Shown here one piece after another: positions 23,463-36,327 of a stretch of 64,000 nucleotides of DNA. This DNA is from Lotus japonicus. Taxonomy: Eukaryota; Streptophyta; Magnoliopsida; Fabales; Fabaceae. The stretch spans positions 43,115,176 through 43,179,175 of the forward strand of contig NC_080046.1 of NCBI RefSeq assembly GCF_012489685.1, written 5' to 3'. Each line of letters starts with the position of its first letter. Position 1 is the first letter of the stretch. Both the position numbers and the translations under genes were made by a program. Below the pieces are notes generated by a model. It worked only from the letters and a program-made list of their open reading frames with translations, did no database searches and had not been told where the DNA came from.

Positions 23463-24561
23463 TTAAAGAAAGGTGTGGAGAGTAGAATAATGGCGGCACC
23501 GAAAAGCAGCACAGTTTGTCTGATCTCTTCGTCGTCGTCTAAATGGTATGGAATTGGAAAGGAAACGGTCCTGTTCTGCACACCGTCGTTTTTGCTGTAC
23601 CTTGTGCGTAGCCTACGCGCCTTATTGTCTTGGTTTATTTATTATCTCTTTTTTTATTTATTAAAGATTTATATCGATTTTAACAGCTAGGAAATATGGA
23701 TTATTGAGATAAGATAATTGGATAATGGTAATATAAATAGCTTTGATTGTCTATAGCTTTTGAATTTCTGTTTAACATCTATCATTATCATGTTTAAATC
23801 TAATGACAAAAGTAATAGATAAGGATCTCTTTAAAATCTATATATATACAATAAATAAATAAATGATAAAAATTAGGGGTAACTATCTTGATCATGCTAT
23901 GCACAAAAAAACATAGAGATTGTATTCATAGCAATCTAACGCACAAACTAGCTAAATTAATTGATTCGAATATTATAAAATAAATTAGCCATACCAATTT
24001 GAAATAAATGGGGCATTTTCCTATATTTGATAACACGTATAATACGAACCATTTCTCATATCATTAATCTTTAATTTAACAAGCAATTCAGTCAAAGTCG
24101 ATACACATCCATAGGAATTAAGACCATGGGGTCATGACAAAAAGACTGAATATGTTCCAGAGCCTGATTTACACTTAACGTCCATTCCATGATTAACATG
24201 GTTTTTTATTAGTTTACCGAATGTCGATTACCTCAGGTTACTATCAACCTCATAGAAAATAGACCCCCTCCTCAACCAGTTGCATCTCCACGACTGGTTG
24301 CGCTTCCACGACTGACAATACATTTCCCCAGTCACTCGTTAAGCTAGGTCACGAGATATGTCTCAATTACTAGCATCAAGTCGACGATTCTCTGTCTGAG
24401 GTACAGGCGCGACGGTCGAAGTTTTCACACAATAAGCAATCCTTATCCCTCCAATTAAATAGCATGCCAGAAGCCCTTCATCATTTTTGTACATTGTACT
24501 CATCATGACATTCAACATAAGACCTCTTTACCTCGGATCTCATAAACCCCAACCATATAAA
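23463..24561. other. Intergenic between SYP5 and the BPI/LBP gene
   Basis: AT-rich and without recognisable genes. The ORFs at 23393-23690 overlap the presumed SYP5 promoter and leader and have no family resemblance. Confidence 0.5.
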
Positions 24562-24829
24562 GGCCATGTTTGGAAGAGCTTATTTGAGCATATCTGATAG
24601 GATAAACGTTTGTGAAGTGTTTGTGAGAGCTTATGCAACCATAAGATGTAAGCTGTTTTGAGCCTATTTTTATAAGCTACTCATGATAGCTTATGCTTAT
24701 ATATAGCTTATTTTCAATTTATTTCAATAAATTTTTTAAAATAGTTTTTGAATAAGCGCTTATGTCATAAGTGCTTATGGTCGCTTATGACCATAAGAGC
24801 TTAATTAAGCTATTTTTCCAAACGAGACC
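24562..24829. mobile_element. Small MITE with imperfect TIRs
   Basis: A 268 bp AT-rich segment whose ends are imperfect inverted repeats: GGCCATGTTTGGAAGAGCTT at 24562 and, reversed, GGTCTCGTTTGGAAAAATAG at 24829. AAA lies on both sides and may be the target duplication. Internally it repeats AGCTTAT and GCTTATG many times on both strands. The pattern is that of Tourist-like MITEs. Confidence 0.7.
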
Positions 24830-25642
24830 AAAAAATGGATTCTGAAAGACATAATATACGTATATCTTCCTTCTCTACCTCTCATTTCTCAGTCAAATTT
24901 TAACTTGGGTGTCAACCCCCCACCGACATTGTCCAACGATGGAGTAGCCGCATCATGTCCTGCAAAAGAACCCTCTTGACGAGAAGAACCACCATATCTT
25001 ATGAATGAGGGGCGAAGGATAATAAAAGGAGAAAGATAAAAATTAAAATAAGTGGAAATTAGGTGTTAACATATCATTATTGATATCCTACCGTTCCCCC
25101 TAACACTCTTGAAGGTGATTTTCTCATCCTTGATCAATAGTTGAACACACAAAACACACGTGCAACAGTGCAAGAGAACATGATTTTATAATGATTAGAA
25201 TTGAGAATCTTGTGAGTGATGCGTCTTCAAGTGTTAGAATATACTGAAAACAAAAGTTACACGTTACCTGGTTATCGAACTCACAAAGTCTCTAACATGA
25301 TAAATCCAACTCAACATCACATATATAATGAACAAAACTCCAACACCAACCAATTCCTGCTACCTACGTCTCCATTCATAGTCCCTGGTCCTCCCTCAAT
25401 TTTAGAAACCAAGTTCCAATAGTAACAACCTTAACAAGAAAGCCTTCTCTTCAGAACTTCAACAGCTTTCCCCGCTGTTTCATCATATGGGTGTCTCCAA
25501 TTTTTCATCTTTCACTGTATAAGCATCACAAACCTATGTTCTAGCAAGTTTTCAAGCAACTTTCTGTGCCAATATTCAATGGATTAGCCATGTATATATT
25601 TATGCTAAGTTGCTAACTTTATCCTCTCATATCCAAAAATTC
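24830..25642. other. Upstream region of the BPI/LBP gene
   Basis: No gene recognised. ATGs at 25590 and 25602 open only very short frames before the gene's own start at 25643. Confidence 0.45.
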
Positions 25643-28600
25643 ATGGCACCCTCTATTTTCTTCGTTCTGCTATCCCTTCTGTTGATTCCAGCAAGTGGTT
25701 ATGTCCAACTCTATGAAGATGGTTTCATCTCTGGGGTCATATCTGATAAGGGTCTCGATTTTGCGAAGGATTTGCTGATAGAGAAAGGTATTGCCTCTCT
25801 TGTTCTGCTTCAGCTGCCAGAGATTGAAAACTCTGCCAAAGTCCCACTTGTTGGAAATGCTAAAGTGGTTCTTTCTGATATCACAATCAAGGATATTCAA
25901 ATCAATTCTTCATCTGTTAAGACTGGAGAGAGTGGCATCGTTCTAGTCATTTCAGGTGCCACTGCAGATTTGAGTATGAAGTGGAGGTATTCTTGCAGCA
26001 GTTGGTTGATCCCAATTGGGATTTCAGATAGTGGAACTGCTTCAGTGAAGGTATAAACCTATAATTTTACCCATGTTTTTACTTCCTTTGATCTTTTTGT
26101 ACACCTGCAGTTTTAGTTTTGATGAATTATAGCTATAATTTGAAGTTTTGACCTTGCAACAATTTTTTACTCTAGTTGAATAGTTTTTTCAAAATTGATT
26201 AGCCTGGTTGTCCTAGGGAATTTATAAACAAGGTTTGAATGAAGTTTGTCCTAGTCTTGTAATTGAAGTTAATTAACTTGATACAACTTGGCCAATTCTC
26301 ATATCAAGGGTATTTGAAAGTTGAAACTACAGAATGGAACTTTAGAGTCTAGACCACTTGGATATCATATCATGAACCAACTACCCCTAAAGGTTAAACT
26401 TGTTGGTTAAAGAAACCTAAATGGTTTTATATCATATTTCTAACAACTTAATTTAAGATTTGCATAAGCAAGAGCAAAAAATATCTATAACCGTTTCCTT
26501 ATGTTTAGAAAGGTCGTAGCTAACATGGAAATCATATGGAAATAAGTATAATGAGGATTTTTGGTTATAGAATTAGGATTCCAGGTCATAAGTCAGTACA
26601 ATTGAAACAACAGATTAGAAATAGGACAGAAAGAAAGAGAAAAAGATGTGGTATATAGGTTGTATTGTAGGTGAACAACTAAGCAATTGTAGTTCAATTT
26701 CAGTATCTGATTGGTAGAAACCTGTGTAAATAGCAGAATTAATACTCAGGCCCTCACAAACACTACACACATGTGCTTTTCAATCAAAAATATCCCTCAC
26801 TCTGTTGTGTTGTGCTATGTTTGGAAGGTTAAAGGCATGCAAGTAGGGCTTACAGTAAATTTAAAGAACCAAGAAGGAACTCTTAAGTTGAGTCTCTTAG
26901 ATTATGGATGTTATGTGGGAGATTTATCTATAAAGTTGGATGGCGGAACAGCTTGGCTTTACCAATTGTAAGCAATCTTCTTAAACCATGTTTTTTTTAT
27001 AACTTTTCACATGTTCTTTCTGGAGAACTCTTCTTTGCTTATTTGTGATCAGTGTTCTCAAATTCCCACGGAAATGCTAACTTTCAAACATTAACTGATA
27101 ACACAACAATCATTAACTTCTATATAAATTTAATGAAGATATTATGTCATTAACTTTCTTCATGTTCATTTCAGGCTAGTAGATGCTTTTGGAGGGAATA
27201 TTGCATCTTCAGTAGAAGAGGCTGTTTCGGAGAAAATCAAAGAAGGGATAGCAAAGCTTGACAAGTTTTTGCAGTCTCTTCCAAAGCAAATCCCACTAGA
27301 CAAAACTTCTGCACTAAATGTTTCTTTTGTCGGCAATCCTGTGTTGAGTAATTCCTCTATAGCTATTGCAATTAATGGTTTATTCACAGAGAGAAGTGAA
27401 GTTGTAGAATCTGAAGGTTATAAGAAAGGATTTAAGATTTCCTCTGCCTGTGGTGGTTTACCAAAGATGATAAAGGTTTCACTACATGAATATGTGATTC
27501 AATCTGCTAGCCTGGTTTATTTCAATGTAAGTAACTTTACTTCTTATACGCCTTAGTCCAATAACAGTCTTTTTACTTTTTAGTTTCATTATTCTGAGAT
27601 CTATGTTGGATAGTAGCTTCTTAAAATCTGTTGCATAGGAGCCAAGCAAAAAAAAGTGACAGAATAGTGCTGATTCAGTTTTATTGACTAGTTGGATAGC
27701 TTCAACTAACTGTTCCACCTCAAGCATTTACGTCACATTATTATAGAATGCAGTGTAGTTTAATAGTTTGTTGTTTTTGTTCTTGTGTTCAGGCTGGTAA
27801 AATGCAATTGATTATCGATGAACTACCTGATCAGGACATTTTGAACACTGCTGAATGGAGATTCATAGTTCCTCAATTATACAAACAATATCCAAATGAT
27901 AACATGCAGCTTGATATCTCTGTCTCTTCTCCACCAGTCATACAAGTGACCTACCAAGATATTGGTGCTACTATTTCTATAGATATAACAATTGATGTTC
28001 TCAAAGGCGGTGAAGTCATACCTGTTGCATGCATCTCAGTGGTAAGCTTGATGAAGTCTAGAAATGGATAGTGATGTGCTTAAGTGGATAGTCAAAAATT
28101 AAAAAAGCTAACAATCTTATAAGTAGCTATACCTCATAGTGTACTTTTCTTCAACATTCAGATTGAGATATAAGACATTCCAACTTATGACTCTTTTATC
28201 TTCATATTGTCATAGACAAAAACATAGCCATGGTTTGATTTCATTTATCAGTTAAGAGAGTAGCCATAAATGGTTTCTATATAACATGTTCCTTTGTCTT
28301 GCTTATATTACAGGATATTAGTGCTTCATGTGCTGCGGAAATTGTAGGAAACAATATTGCTGGTAGGCTCAGATTACAAAATTTGTCTACATACTTGAAA
28401 TGGAGCAAAATTGGGAAATTGCGCGTGCATCTTATTCAGGTAAATCAAAATAGACGTATTCCTATTTTCAGCTTGCAGTTATGTGTGTATCTTTTTCTTC
28501 AAAATTGGATGAAACTGAAATGTAAGTCCACATAATTTCCTCAAAGTTTGGGGAATACTCTAGGATAGTGATTCAATTCCTCAGTATTTCTATTTTAATT

Positions 28601-29308
28601 ATTCACTGGTTTATCATAAAGCAATAGTGGTGTAAATCCTTAATTCATGTCAACATAAATTTAGCATATGATTTATCTGTTAACCACGGGCACTTAATTA
28701 TTGGTCCTAATATATAGTAAAGTGCTACCTATACAAGATGTCGGGTTTATGTTTTTGTGCATTTCCATGACCATAATACCATTTCAAATTTTCAGTATTT
28801 TTTTCTGTTACAAAGCTCAATCATTTGATTGAGAGAAAGAGAAGGAGGCAATAGACATACATTTATCCTGCTAGATGTAACGTCCATTGCAAGCAATCTG
28901 ACCACACGGTTCCTCTTATCCTTCATGTTCCACTTTATGCATTCATTTATAATTCTGCTCATAGTTTAACACATGTGTAACATCTTCCCACAAGTACACA
29001 AGGTTTTGATTTATGTTTAAAAATATATGGCTTGTTAAATAAACCTTAATCATTGTCTTCCCTCCAACCAGAATCTTACCTTTCAACTGTGTTAATATGT
29101 GCAGTCACTGATGTCAAGTGTCCTCAAAACAGTTATCATACCATACCTGAACTTCCAACTAAAGAGAGGAGTCATGTTGCCATATATTGATGGATTTGGG
29201 TTTCAGAATACTACTATCTTGTACACACCTCCATGGATTGCACTGTGTAGTGATGTTTCCTTCATAGGAGACTACTATCTTAATCAACAGTCACCTTTTG
29301 TATCATAA
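25643..29308 (+). CDS. Secreted BPI/LBP-family lipid- or LPS-binding protein, 6 exons
   Basis: Plant member of the bactericidal permeability-increasing/LPS-binding protein family (like Arabidopsis LBR-1/LBR-2), expected to bind lipid A-type ligands outside the cell. Exons: 25643-26050, 26828-26967, 27175-27526, 27793-28041, 28314-28439, 29105-29308, joining to 492 residues, the family's usual size. The ATG at 25643 is the first in frame and opens a signal peptide (MAPSIFFVLLSLLLIPASGY). The first domain contains ISDKGLDFAKDLLIEKGIASL and a WLYQLLVDAFGGNI segment; the second ends IPYLNFQLKRGVMLPYIDGF. Cys pairs in YSCSSW and SSACGG may form the conserved disulfide. A copia LTR begins only 146 bp after the stop, so the 3'UTR may include it. 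Confidence 0.93.
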
Positions 29309-29453
29309 AACTACTCTGGAAAATTTGCTTGCTCTTTTTTTTTTGGGTAAGATGTATGTAAAGTTGAAGAATATACACATGTAAATAGCGGTGTTTATCG
29401 GTTTGTTTCGAACCGGTGAAACCGATGATCCAAACCAAAACCAATTTACCTGG

Positions 29454-29647
29454 TGTTGTGATATCAAGTATAAGCAAGTCCTACGTTGGAAGAAAATAAC
29501 AATTTTGAGCAACTTAAAAGTGAGAAAACTCATACACCCAGTACCTTTAGTTTTGAGTGAAATATATGGTGTCCAATACACTTGTGGTTTGCTCTTTAGT
29601 CCAATGTGGGGATCTTCTGTATTTTAAGAATCTCCATAGGCACAACA
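29454..29647 (+). mobile_element. 5' LTR of a Ty1/copia element
   Basis: A 194 bp segment with TG...CA termini (TGTTGTGATATC to GGCACAACA), followed two bases later by a primer-binding site close to initiator-Met type (TGGTACTAAAGC, two changes from TGGTATCAGAGC). Gag-like coding follows. It lies 146 bp downstream of the BPI/LBP stop codon. The sequence immediately before it (29390-29453) is a CGGTTT-rich fragment of another repeat. Confidence 0.7.
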
Positions 29648-30730
29648 ATTGGTACTAAAGCTTAGACTCTTTTGTGGTGATTTATCTAGTGGTGAACAAT
29701 GGAAATTAATCCAAGCCGAATGGTGACTTTGTATGACACTAACTATTCTCTTTGCATAGAAAGAATGGAAGACCTGTTTTTTTTATGAAAAACTTCTAGA
29801 CAGACGAAGCCTAGACTCTCTTACATAGACTAGGGTGTTGATACATTCGTCAATGGGTCAATGATAATGTTATAAGGCACATTAGTGGGAAGATAAATGC
29901 TTGTACCTTGTGGAACCAGTTTGAGCAGTTGTATGCGAAGAAGACTGAGAACAATAAGTTGTTTTTTATCAAGCAGATGATGGCCTTGAAATATCAAGAC
30001 GAGACTCCACTGGCATATCATTTGAATAATTTCCAAGATATTTTGAATTAGTTGTCTGCCATGGGAATTAAATTTGATGAAGTTCATGGGTTATTGTTTC
30101 TTGGTTCCTTTCTAGATACGTGGAGAATATTAAGAACCTCATTGTCTAATTCTGCTCCAGATGGTGTGATGTTAATGAACTTTGCCAAGATTAGTATTTT
30201 AAATGAAGAGATGAGAAGAAGATCGTAGAGTTCCTCTTCACATTCACGAGGGAGAAGGAAGAATTGTAGTTCAAACTACGGAGATCAAAGCATGCGCAGT
30301 TGCAGAAGTAAGTATAAAACTTTTCAGTGCAACCATTGTGGTAGGAAATGGTATCTTGAGAAGTACTGTTGGCTTTTCAAAAAGGAAAACAATGACAAAG
30401 GCAAATGGAAGAAGAAAAAAGAAGCTACATGTGAGAAGACAAAAATAATGTAACGTGATGATATTTGATGAACTCCTTCTTGTTGAGGAATATAATGCTG
30501 TAAATTTTGTTGGTAATGTACCCAGTTGGGTGATTGATACAGTGGCGGGACATAAGAGAGTCGTGGCACTTCCAAATTATTTGAAAAATTGATAGGAGAT
30601 CTAAGCTGCAACTTTGTAGATTTGTTAAGAGATGGGAAGGAGTTGAAGTTTGGAAGAGGATATGAGTCAGGTGATGAGGAGATCGGTACCAAGGATCAAG
30701 AGAGTAGCAAGAATTTGTACGTCTTTTTTT
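29648..30730 (+). pseudogene. Ty1/copia gag and protease start, degenerate
   Basis: After the primer-binding site the plus strand encodes a gag of the UBN2 type with stops: TLWNQFEQLYAKKTENNK near 29910, FFIKQMMALKYQDETPLAYHL, then a stop, then LSAMGIKFDEVHGLLFLGS. A zinc knuckle follows (CNHCGRKWYLEKYC near 30330), in which the usual His is missing, then a lysine-rich segment and a WVIDT protease-like start with the catalytic DSG motif lost. Similarity stops near 30730, so integrase, RT and the 3' LTR are gone. An inverted copy of the last 400 bp is at 3807-4600. Confidence 0.75.
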
Positions 30731-31200
30731 TTTTTGTCTTTGTGGTATTTTTTATATATTTACGTAGGGGAATAATAAAGGTGGCATGAATAAATTACTT
30801 TTTGTTCATGAAAACTTCTAAGCATTTTCTCACTATTTTATATATTTACGCAGGGGTCTAACTGTGATCTCATTCACACACCTACCCCACCTATGAAAGA
30901 ATCTATGTTGTCTCTATTTTTATGACAAAATAAAAAGAAATATCTTCCTTTTCATATAATTTTTTTTTGTTTAGAAAATAAAAGTATATTGAATAGATAA
31001 GGCATAATACACAATCCTTCACAAAGGAAAGCAAAATCCTACAAAAAGAAGGACAATCCAGCAAAAGCAACCCAGCCTAACAATTACCCTACCTTTTCAT
31101 ATAATTATAAAATTACCCTACCTAAGTACTGTTAAATAATGATCAAGAGTTGATGCAACAAATTCATGCTCTTTAGAATTGACCTATATATTTAAATTTA
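30731..31200 (+). repeat. Locus B: segment resembling IAMT1 intron 2
   Basis: Matches two parts of IAMT1 intron 2: the TTTGTGGTATTTTTTATAT region (38485-38515) and 39050-39400, including the CCTACCCCAC and GATCAAGAGTTGATGCAACA stretches. The same sequence occurs inverted at 1963-2216. It therefore is either a piece of an IAMT1-like intron that was copied or a transposable repeat present in all three places. Confidence 0.75.
30961..31091 (-). mobile_element. Short poly(A)-tailed retro-insert (LINE tail or SINE)
   Basis: A 131 bp insert flanked by the perfect 14-base duplication CCTTTTCATATAAT (30947-30960 and 31092-31105). It starts with a T-run on the plus strand, meaning a poly(A) tail on the minus strand. 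The IAMT1 intron copy (near 39264) is uninterrupted at this spot and is the empty site. The tail end of the same insert is found at 1963-2000, so the insertion predates the split of loci A and B. Confidence 0.8.
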
Positions 31201-32273
31201 TACAATTGTTCATCAATATTTGCTTTTATTATTATTATTATTATTATTATTATATTATGGGATGTATCGTTAAAAAGACTTAATTGCACTTGTGGTATCT
31301 GATCTATCACGCTTGTGTGATTTGACTCTCTAATGTTTAAAACGTGCGATTTTGATCCTTGAACTTTTAATTTGTGAAAATTAGGTCATTCATTGATAAC
31401 GGAGTTGGCTTAGCTAGGTGGCACTCATTAATTGACTTGGATATCCAGGTGTATGCCCTGTAAGCATTATGTGTCACCTAAACATTTCTTTTTATATTAC
31501 TTAAAATTAAAAAAAAAACATTTCATCTTCATCCTCTAACCTGAATAGTGTACTTTCTCTCCACCAAAACCCAGCATCTCTAAGGGGTTTCAGATCCCAA
31601 GTCGTGGCCTCCATAGCACTCAGCACTGCCACCCTCCCCTCCCTCCGCCTTTGAAGCTCCTCAAACTAATTTCCCACCATTCTGTTTCTCCCATCTCAAA
31701 CCTTCCCACTCTCCACTCTCTCTTTTCATCAATAAGCGTCGTCAAAATTAATTTTAAAAAAATGGAGTTTTTTATTTTTTTAAACTTTAATTATTTTAAA
31801 TGTTTATTTATTTACTTACATGACATTCCAATGACACATGAGATCAGATCCACGTCATTAAATGAGTGCCACATGTAATTATTTTATTCGGTAATAAATT
31901 GTTGAGTTTTGTTCTAGAACTTTGGTTCATATTGCTTCTGATGTGTTCTTTTGTTCTTCCCACTGAAATTAGTTGATGAAGATGGGAAGAATTAATAGTA
32001 ATTTAATTTAAGACACCATAAAGTAGGGTTCCTTGCACAATGAACAGATCTTAAGGAACCAATGTTCCACCTTAGCAAGCTTTAATGCTGCAAGAAAATA
32101 AGGATTGTGCCTTAGCATCTCCAACTGGTCTAAGAAATCAGCGTTGGAAATGCTTTTAGGATAACCTTGGTACAAGACCACATAAAGTGTCATTCATGAA
32201 ATAATGTTATTCTCCGTGTTTCTCCACAAAACTAAAACAAAAACAAAAACAAAAACAACTTTAAATTGTTTTA
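31201..32273. other. Intergenic with a degenerate repeat
   Basis: Contains a TTA microsatellite (31228-31256) and, at about 31270-31900, a stretch with inverted GTGGCACTCATTAA (31417-31431) and ATGAGTGCCAC (31862-31873) motifs that may be a decayed inverted-repeat element. An (AAAAC)n run is at 32234-32260. At 32193-32008 (minus) a 61-codon frame reads as plausible protein (SISNADFLDQLEMLRHNPYF) but no family was recognised. Confidence 0.35.
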
Positions 32274-35200
32274 TGTTATGAATAGGATGACCATATGGGT
32301 CAGGCCCATGTATTCTTATCTCCATTTACTTGGCCCATTGAATAATGCTATAAATAATTAAATATAGAGGAGTTTGCATCAAGCAACCTAACCCTCATTC
32401 AACAGTATTACTTGTGTAACTCTTGATTCTCTCTTCTCCTCTCCCTTTCATCACTTGCTTAGACTTTATTCATAACACGTTATCAGCATGATAGTCTCCA
32501 AAATCTCCAAGTTCTATCTCCTCTCTAGTTTTTTTATTTTTTTTTAATTATTTCTCGTTGGTTTTTTTTTTCCTTCCTTCTTTGAAGATATTTGTCTCGC
32601 ATCTGTATTAGTATGATTGAAAGCTCCAGAAGAGCTAAGATGCTGCAAGAAGTATTTGACATAGATACACTAATTTCCAACTTTATTCTTTGAGTTGGGA
32701 TATGATTTTGCATGTATTATTATGATTGAAATATTTCCATAAGTTAATATTTCATTTAACATGATAAAAAGTTGTAATTCTTTATTAAAGATTTACTCAT
32801 TGTCCCTGAAGGACATGTAATGATATATAATATTGTATGGTGACTTTTTAGTTCTTAGGAAAACGTTTAGTATGACTTTTCGTAAACCGTTTAGTGCAGC
32901 GGAAATATAAGCAAGTAAGGCAGACATTCAGCACACAAAGATTTATACTGGTTCACCCTAAACGGTTGGGCTACGTCCAGTACTTGGCCACCACCAAGAT
33001 TTTCACTAGCAAGTATCAAGGACTTATACAAGTATTCTTAAGGACTCCTCCTACAAGTATTGTTCAGGACTTCTCCCACAATCTTAAAAAGATTATATCA
33101 CTCTACAGGGTTTCTCTTTGTTCAAGAGTAATGGTAGAGAATTTATGGCACTAGAACTCTAAGTGTTTGGGCTCAGATTTGACTTTGGTTCATTTAAGAG
33201 TTCTGGATCTAAGAGAGAAAAGAATAAAGATATTTGACTCTTTTAAGGTACGAGGTTCTCTCTTTCACTTGCAGAAATAAAGGCTTAGGTTTGACACTTA
33301 AGAAGTTTCTGCTTGAGCTTTGAATGCTTTGAAGAAGATTGGAATGAATGCTTGAGTTCTTGTCTTTCAGAATTAATTCTCTTCGTCTTCAATCTTCAAG
33401 AGTCCCTTATATACTCTCTTGCTAGTGTTGTAGCCGTTGTGAAACATAATCCGACTGTTGCTCTAGTCGTTGTGTAATAAGATCAAACTGTTGATTCAAT
33501 TGGCTTCGGTTGGTAGCTTCATTAAATGCAAGCTCAGAAGCAAGTCTATCCTTTAGCCGGAAAGGTGATGTTTGTCAGCTAGTAGGTGACGATAGACTTG
33601 GGCTACTTTTCAGACATGAGACAATTGGGAAATATGATGTTGACGGCTTGTCCTTTTCCCTTGTTGGTTAGCGTGTCTTTATAGCTAAAGTAAACTAGTC
33701 TTCACGTGATCATATTTGAATGTAAGTCAATTGGTTGCCTTTTGATTTGAATGTAGGGAAATTGGTTGCAATCTGACTTTATCTTTGGCGCTCAAAATTT
33801 GTCTTCAATATTTCAGACTAATGACGTGGCATTGGACGGTCAGAGAGATGTGTCTTGACTTGAATGAGTTTGCTTGTCAAACAGTCTTGTGACTTCTAAA
33901 GTTTCTATTTTTGTGATGATTGAACGTTGAAGCATATAACATGAATTGAGTTTCTCCTGAAATTCAAGTGTTATAATAAATTTAGTTTTCAATAGAAATA
34001 CTTCTATAAAAATTGTTGATGCGTTATGATGTCCTTATTCTTTTTGGACATGTGATGTTGCTAGTAGAAACATCTATATGCATCAAGCCAATGAGTCATT
34101 ATAATTCTCTCCATTGAATTTGTTCAATGCCAGGAACCCGATATCTTTCATCTAAGAACTTTTTATGTGAGCTATATGTTCTCTGCTGTATAGCAGACAA
34201 CAGTTAGATGAGAAAGCTGAGATTATATTATGAATTTGAGCTATTGCCAGAAGATATTGCATATCTTACTTATCGTTATTTCTCGGCATCGGGGGAGAGA
34301 AAAACTAAGCAGCTCTAAAAATTTGTGTAGAATGCATATATATACTCGCACACAATAATGTGAACCTAAAATTCAAAAGAATGCATTCTCTGACCTAAAA
34401 GCGATTTCTAAATTCCTTTATGCTACAAATGTCCTTCTCTATTGAAATTTTATTAGGCTAAGACATGCCTAAACTTGGTTCCAAAGATAAATCTTAGAGA
34501 AGGAATATAGTCTTTGTTATGAAGAAAATTATTATGAAAAGTGTAGAGATTACGAAAACTGTTTAAACCTCCTGAAGAGGTTTAGGTACACGTGATTATT
34601 GATACAAAAATATCTCAATCTATTATGTCTCTACAAGTTGAAACAAGGAACCAAGAACTCTAAAAATTGTCCCCTGATGAAGTAGCACTCAATATTATAA
34701 GTGCGAGAATATTGAACCCATATTAAAGGGTGTGGTTGGCCAACATATAAAGAAGCAATTCATTTGCAAAAATATAAGAGTCTTTGGACTTAAAGTCTGT
34801 ACCCCAAAGATGTAAAAGGATATTGCATAGTTGTTTGGTTCTGAATTGATCATTGATTAACAAAATGGAACATGCTTTTAACCAGTTCCGATTTCATTGT
34901 CCAAATCTGAATATGAGAAATTCTACATCGGAGATTCATCCATCACCTTGCAGACAACACAAAGCTAAAGAAGGATACATCAATGGAGATAATACAAAGC
35001 ACATATCACCGAAGCTCTTCTTCACTCATGATCTACAAAAGAATGGTGACATAGACATCTAAAAAATTCTTTCAAGTGATAATTTGGAAGACTTATTTAT
35101 GAAGGATCTTCCAATAACGACATTTGAAAAGCTTGTGCGAAATATCGGAGTTCGTCGGCTGAAAGATCTCAATTAAAATGCATTGTACTCTTTTTTCCTT

Positions 35201-35577
35201 AACCATGTTTTTTTTCCCATTGAGTTTTTCATGGTAGGTTTTTAATGAGGCAATGTACAAAGACGAGCTATAGAATGATGTACTCTTTTTCCTTCACTAG
35301 GTTTTTATCCCTCGGAATTTTTCCTAGTAAGGTTTGAACGAGACACATTCTTAAGAGATGGTCATCCAGAGGAAGTGTTATGAATAGGATGACCATATGG
35401 GCCAGGCCCATGTATTCTTATCTCCATTTACTTGACCCATTGAATAATGCTATAAATATAGAGGAGGTTGCATCAAGCAACCTAACCTTCATTCTACGGT
35501 ATTACTTGTGTAACTCTTGATTCTACCTTTTCATTCTCCTCTCCCTTTCATCACTTGCTTATACTTTATTCATAACA
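32274..35577 (+). mobile_element. Degenerate Ty1/copia element with ~200 bp LTRs
   Basis: Two near-identical repeats bound it: 32274-32477 (204 bp) and 35376-35577 (202 bp), both TGTTATGAATAGG...TTCATAACA. The first is followed by GTTATCAGCATGA, a primer-binding type seen in small copia elements; the second is preceded by a short purine tract CAGAGGAAG. At 34950-35175 the plus strand encodes the copia RNase H end with one stop (KEGYINGDNTKHISPKLF, DLPITTFEKLVRNIG). The interior is only 2.9 kb and includes unrelated material. Flanking five-base sequences do not match (TTTTA, TTTCC). Confidence 0.8.
32860..33990. repeat. Probable nested insertion inside the copia element
   Basis: Starts near AACCGTTTAGTGCAGCGGAA and carries the phrase AAAGATTTATACTGGTTCAC followed by a CCAGTACTTGGCC stretch, which I recall as common in plant retrotransposon LTRs. 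The composition differs from the copia flanks and no frame is intact. Ends and target duplication could not be set. Confidence 0.35.
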
Positions 35578-36327
35578 TTTCCTATTTTTTTCTAAAAACA
35601 TAAGTTTTTTTGTTTTTAGAAATTTTGGGGAGACAATGGAGTCTAAAGTACGAGACCATACATCAATGGGCAAACACCAAAGACCACCAAAAGAATCTGA
35701 CGCTACATCTTTACCCAAAACCTTAAGGCATTGAGTTCATAGGTCTATATATATCTCTTTTAAAGTCTTCAATTCACTCATATTTAACATGAGTGAAACT
35801 TCAACTAATGCTTAAATTCTAAAAAAACAAAAGATCGTTTTTTAAAATATAAATCACAACACCCATAGTCTCTGGTTCTTATGTAAAATTTACTCCATTT
35901 AACTTTTTACTATAAACAAATTTGCAGAAAAAGTTAATTGCTTGACTTACAAAACAAGAACCAAAAAACTGGCACGAGTTAATCTCTAGGGCCTTTTTAC
36001 TATAAACACACCCATATTTTATGCTTTCAAATTTTTCTGTCTTCTTTTCTGATACGTATTTTTTGTGTCTTTTGAACTGTGAGGTAATACATTTTTTTTT
36101 TGGGTAAGCCAATAATTTAATAAAAAACACTAAGGGGTGCTACCCAATACAAAGAACAAAGAACAAGGTCCAAAACACAAAACTGTACAGGACGAGAGAA
36201 AGCAAAGGGTGAGGTAATAATACATGATAATTGTCGCTTTTGCTCCTTGTTACTAGATCCCCTTAATTTGTATCTAGATTCTAGAATACCTAGCTTCAAG
36301 TCTCCTAATATCCTCATTTGCCTTTAT
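35578..36327. other. Intergenic, no gene seen
   Basis: AT-rich. Contains a short segment at 36095-36215 (TTTTTTTTTGGGTAAGCC then AACACTAAGGGG) resembling the 3' end of a retro-insert on the minus strand. The minus ORFs here have no recognisable product. Confidence 0.35.

Noticed and set aside
32008..32193. Small gene on the minus strand
   Set aside because: Protein-like 61-codon frame but no family, no flanking exons that I can join, and degenerate surroundings.
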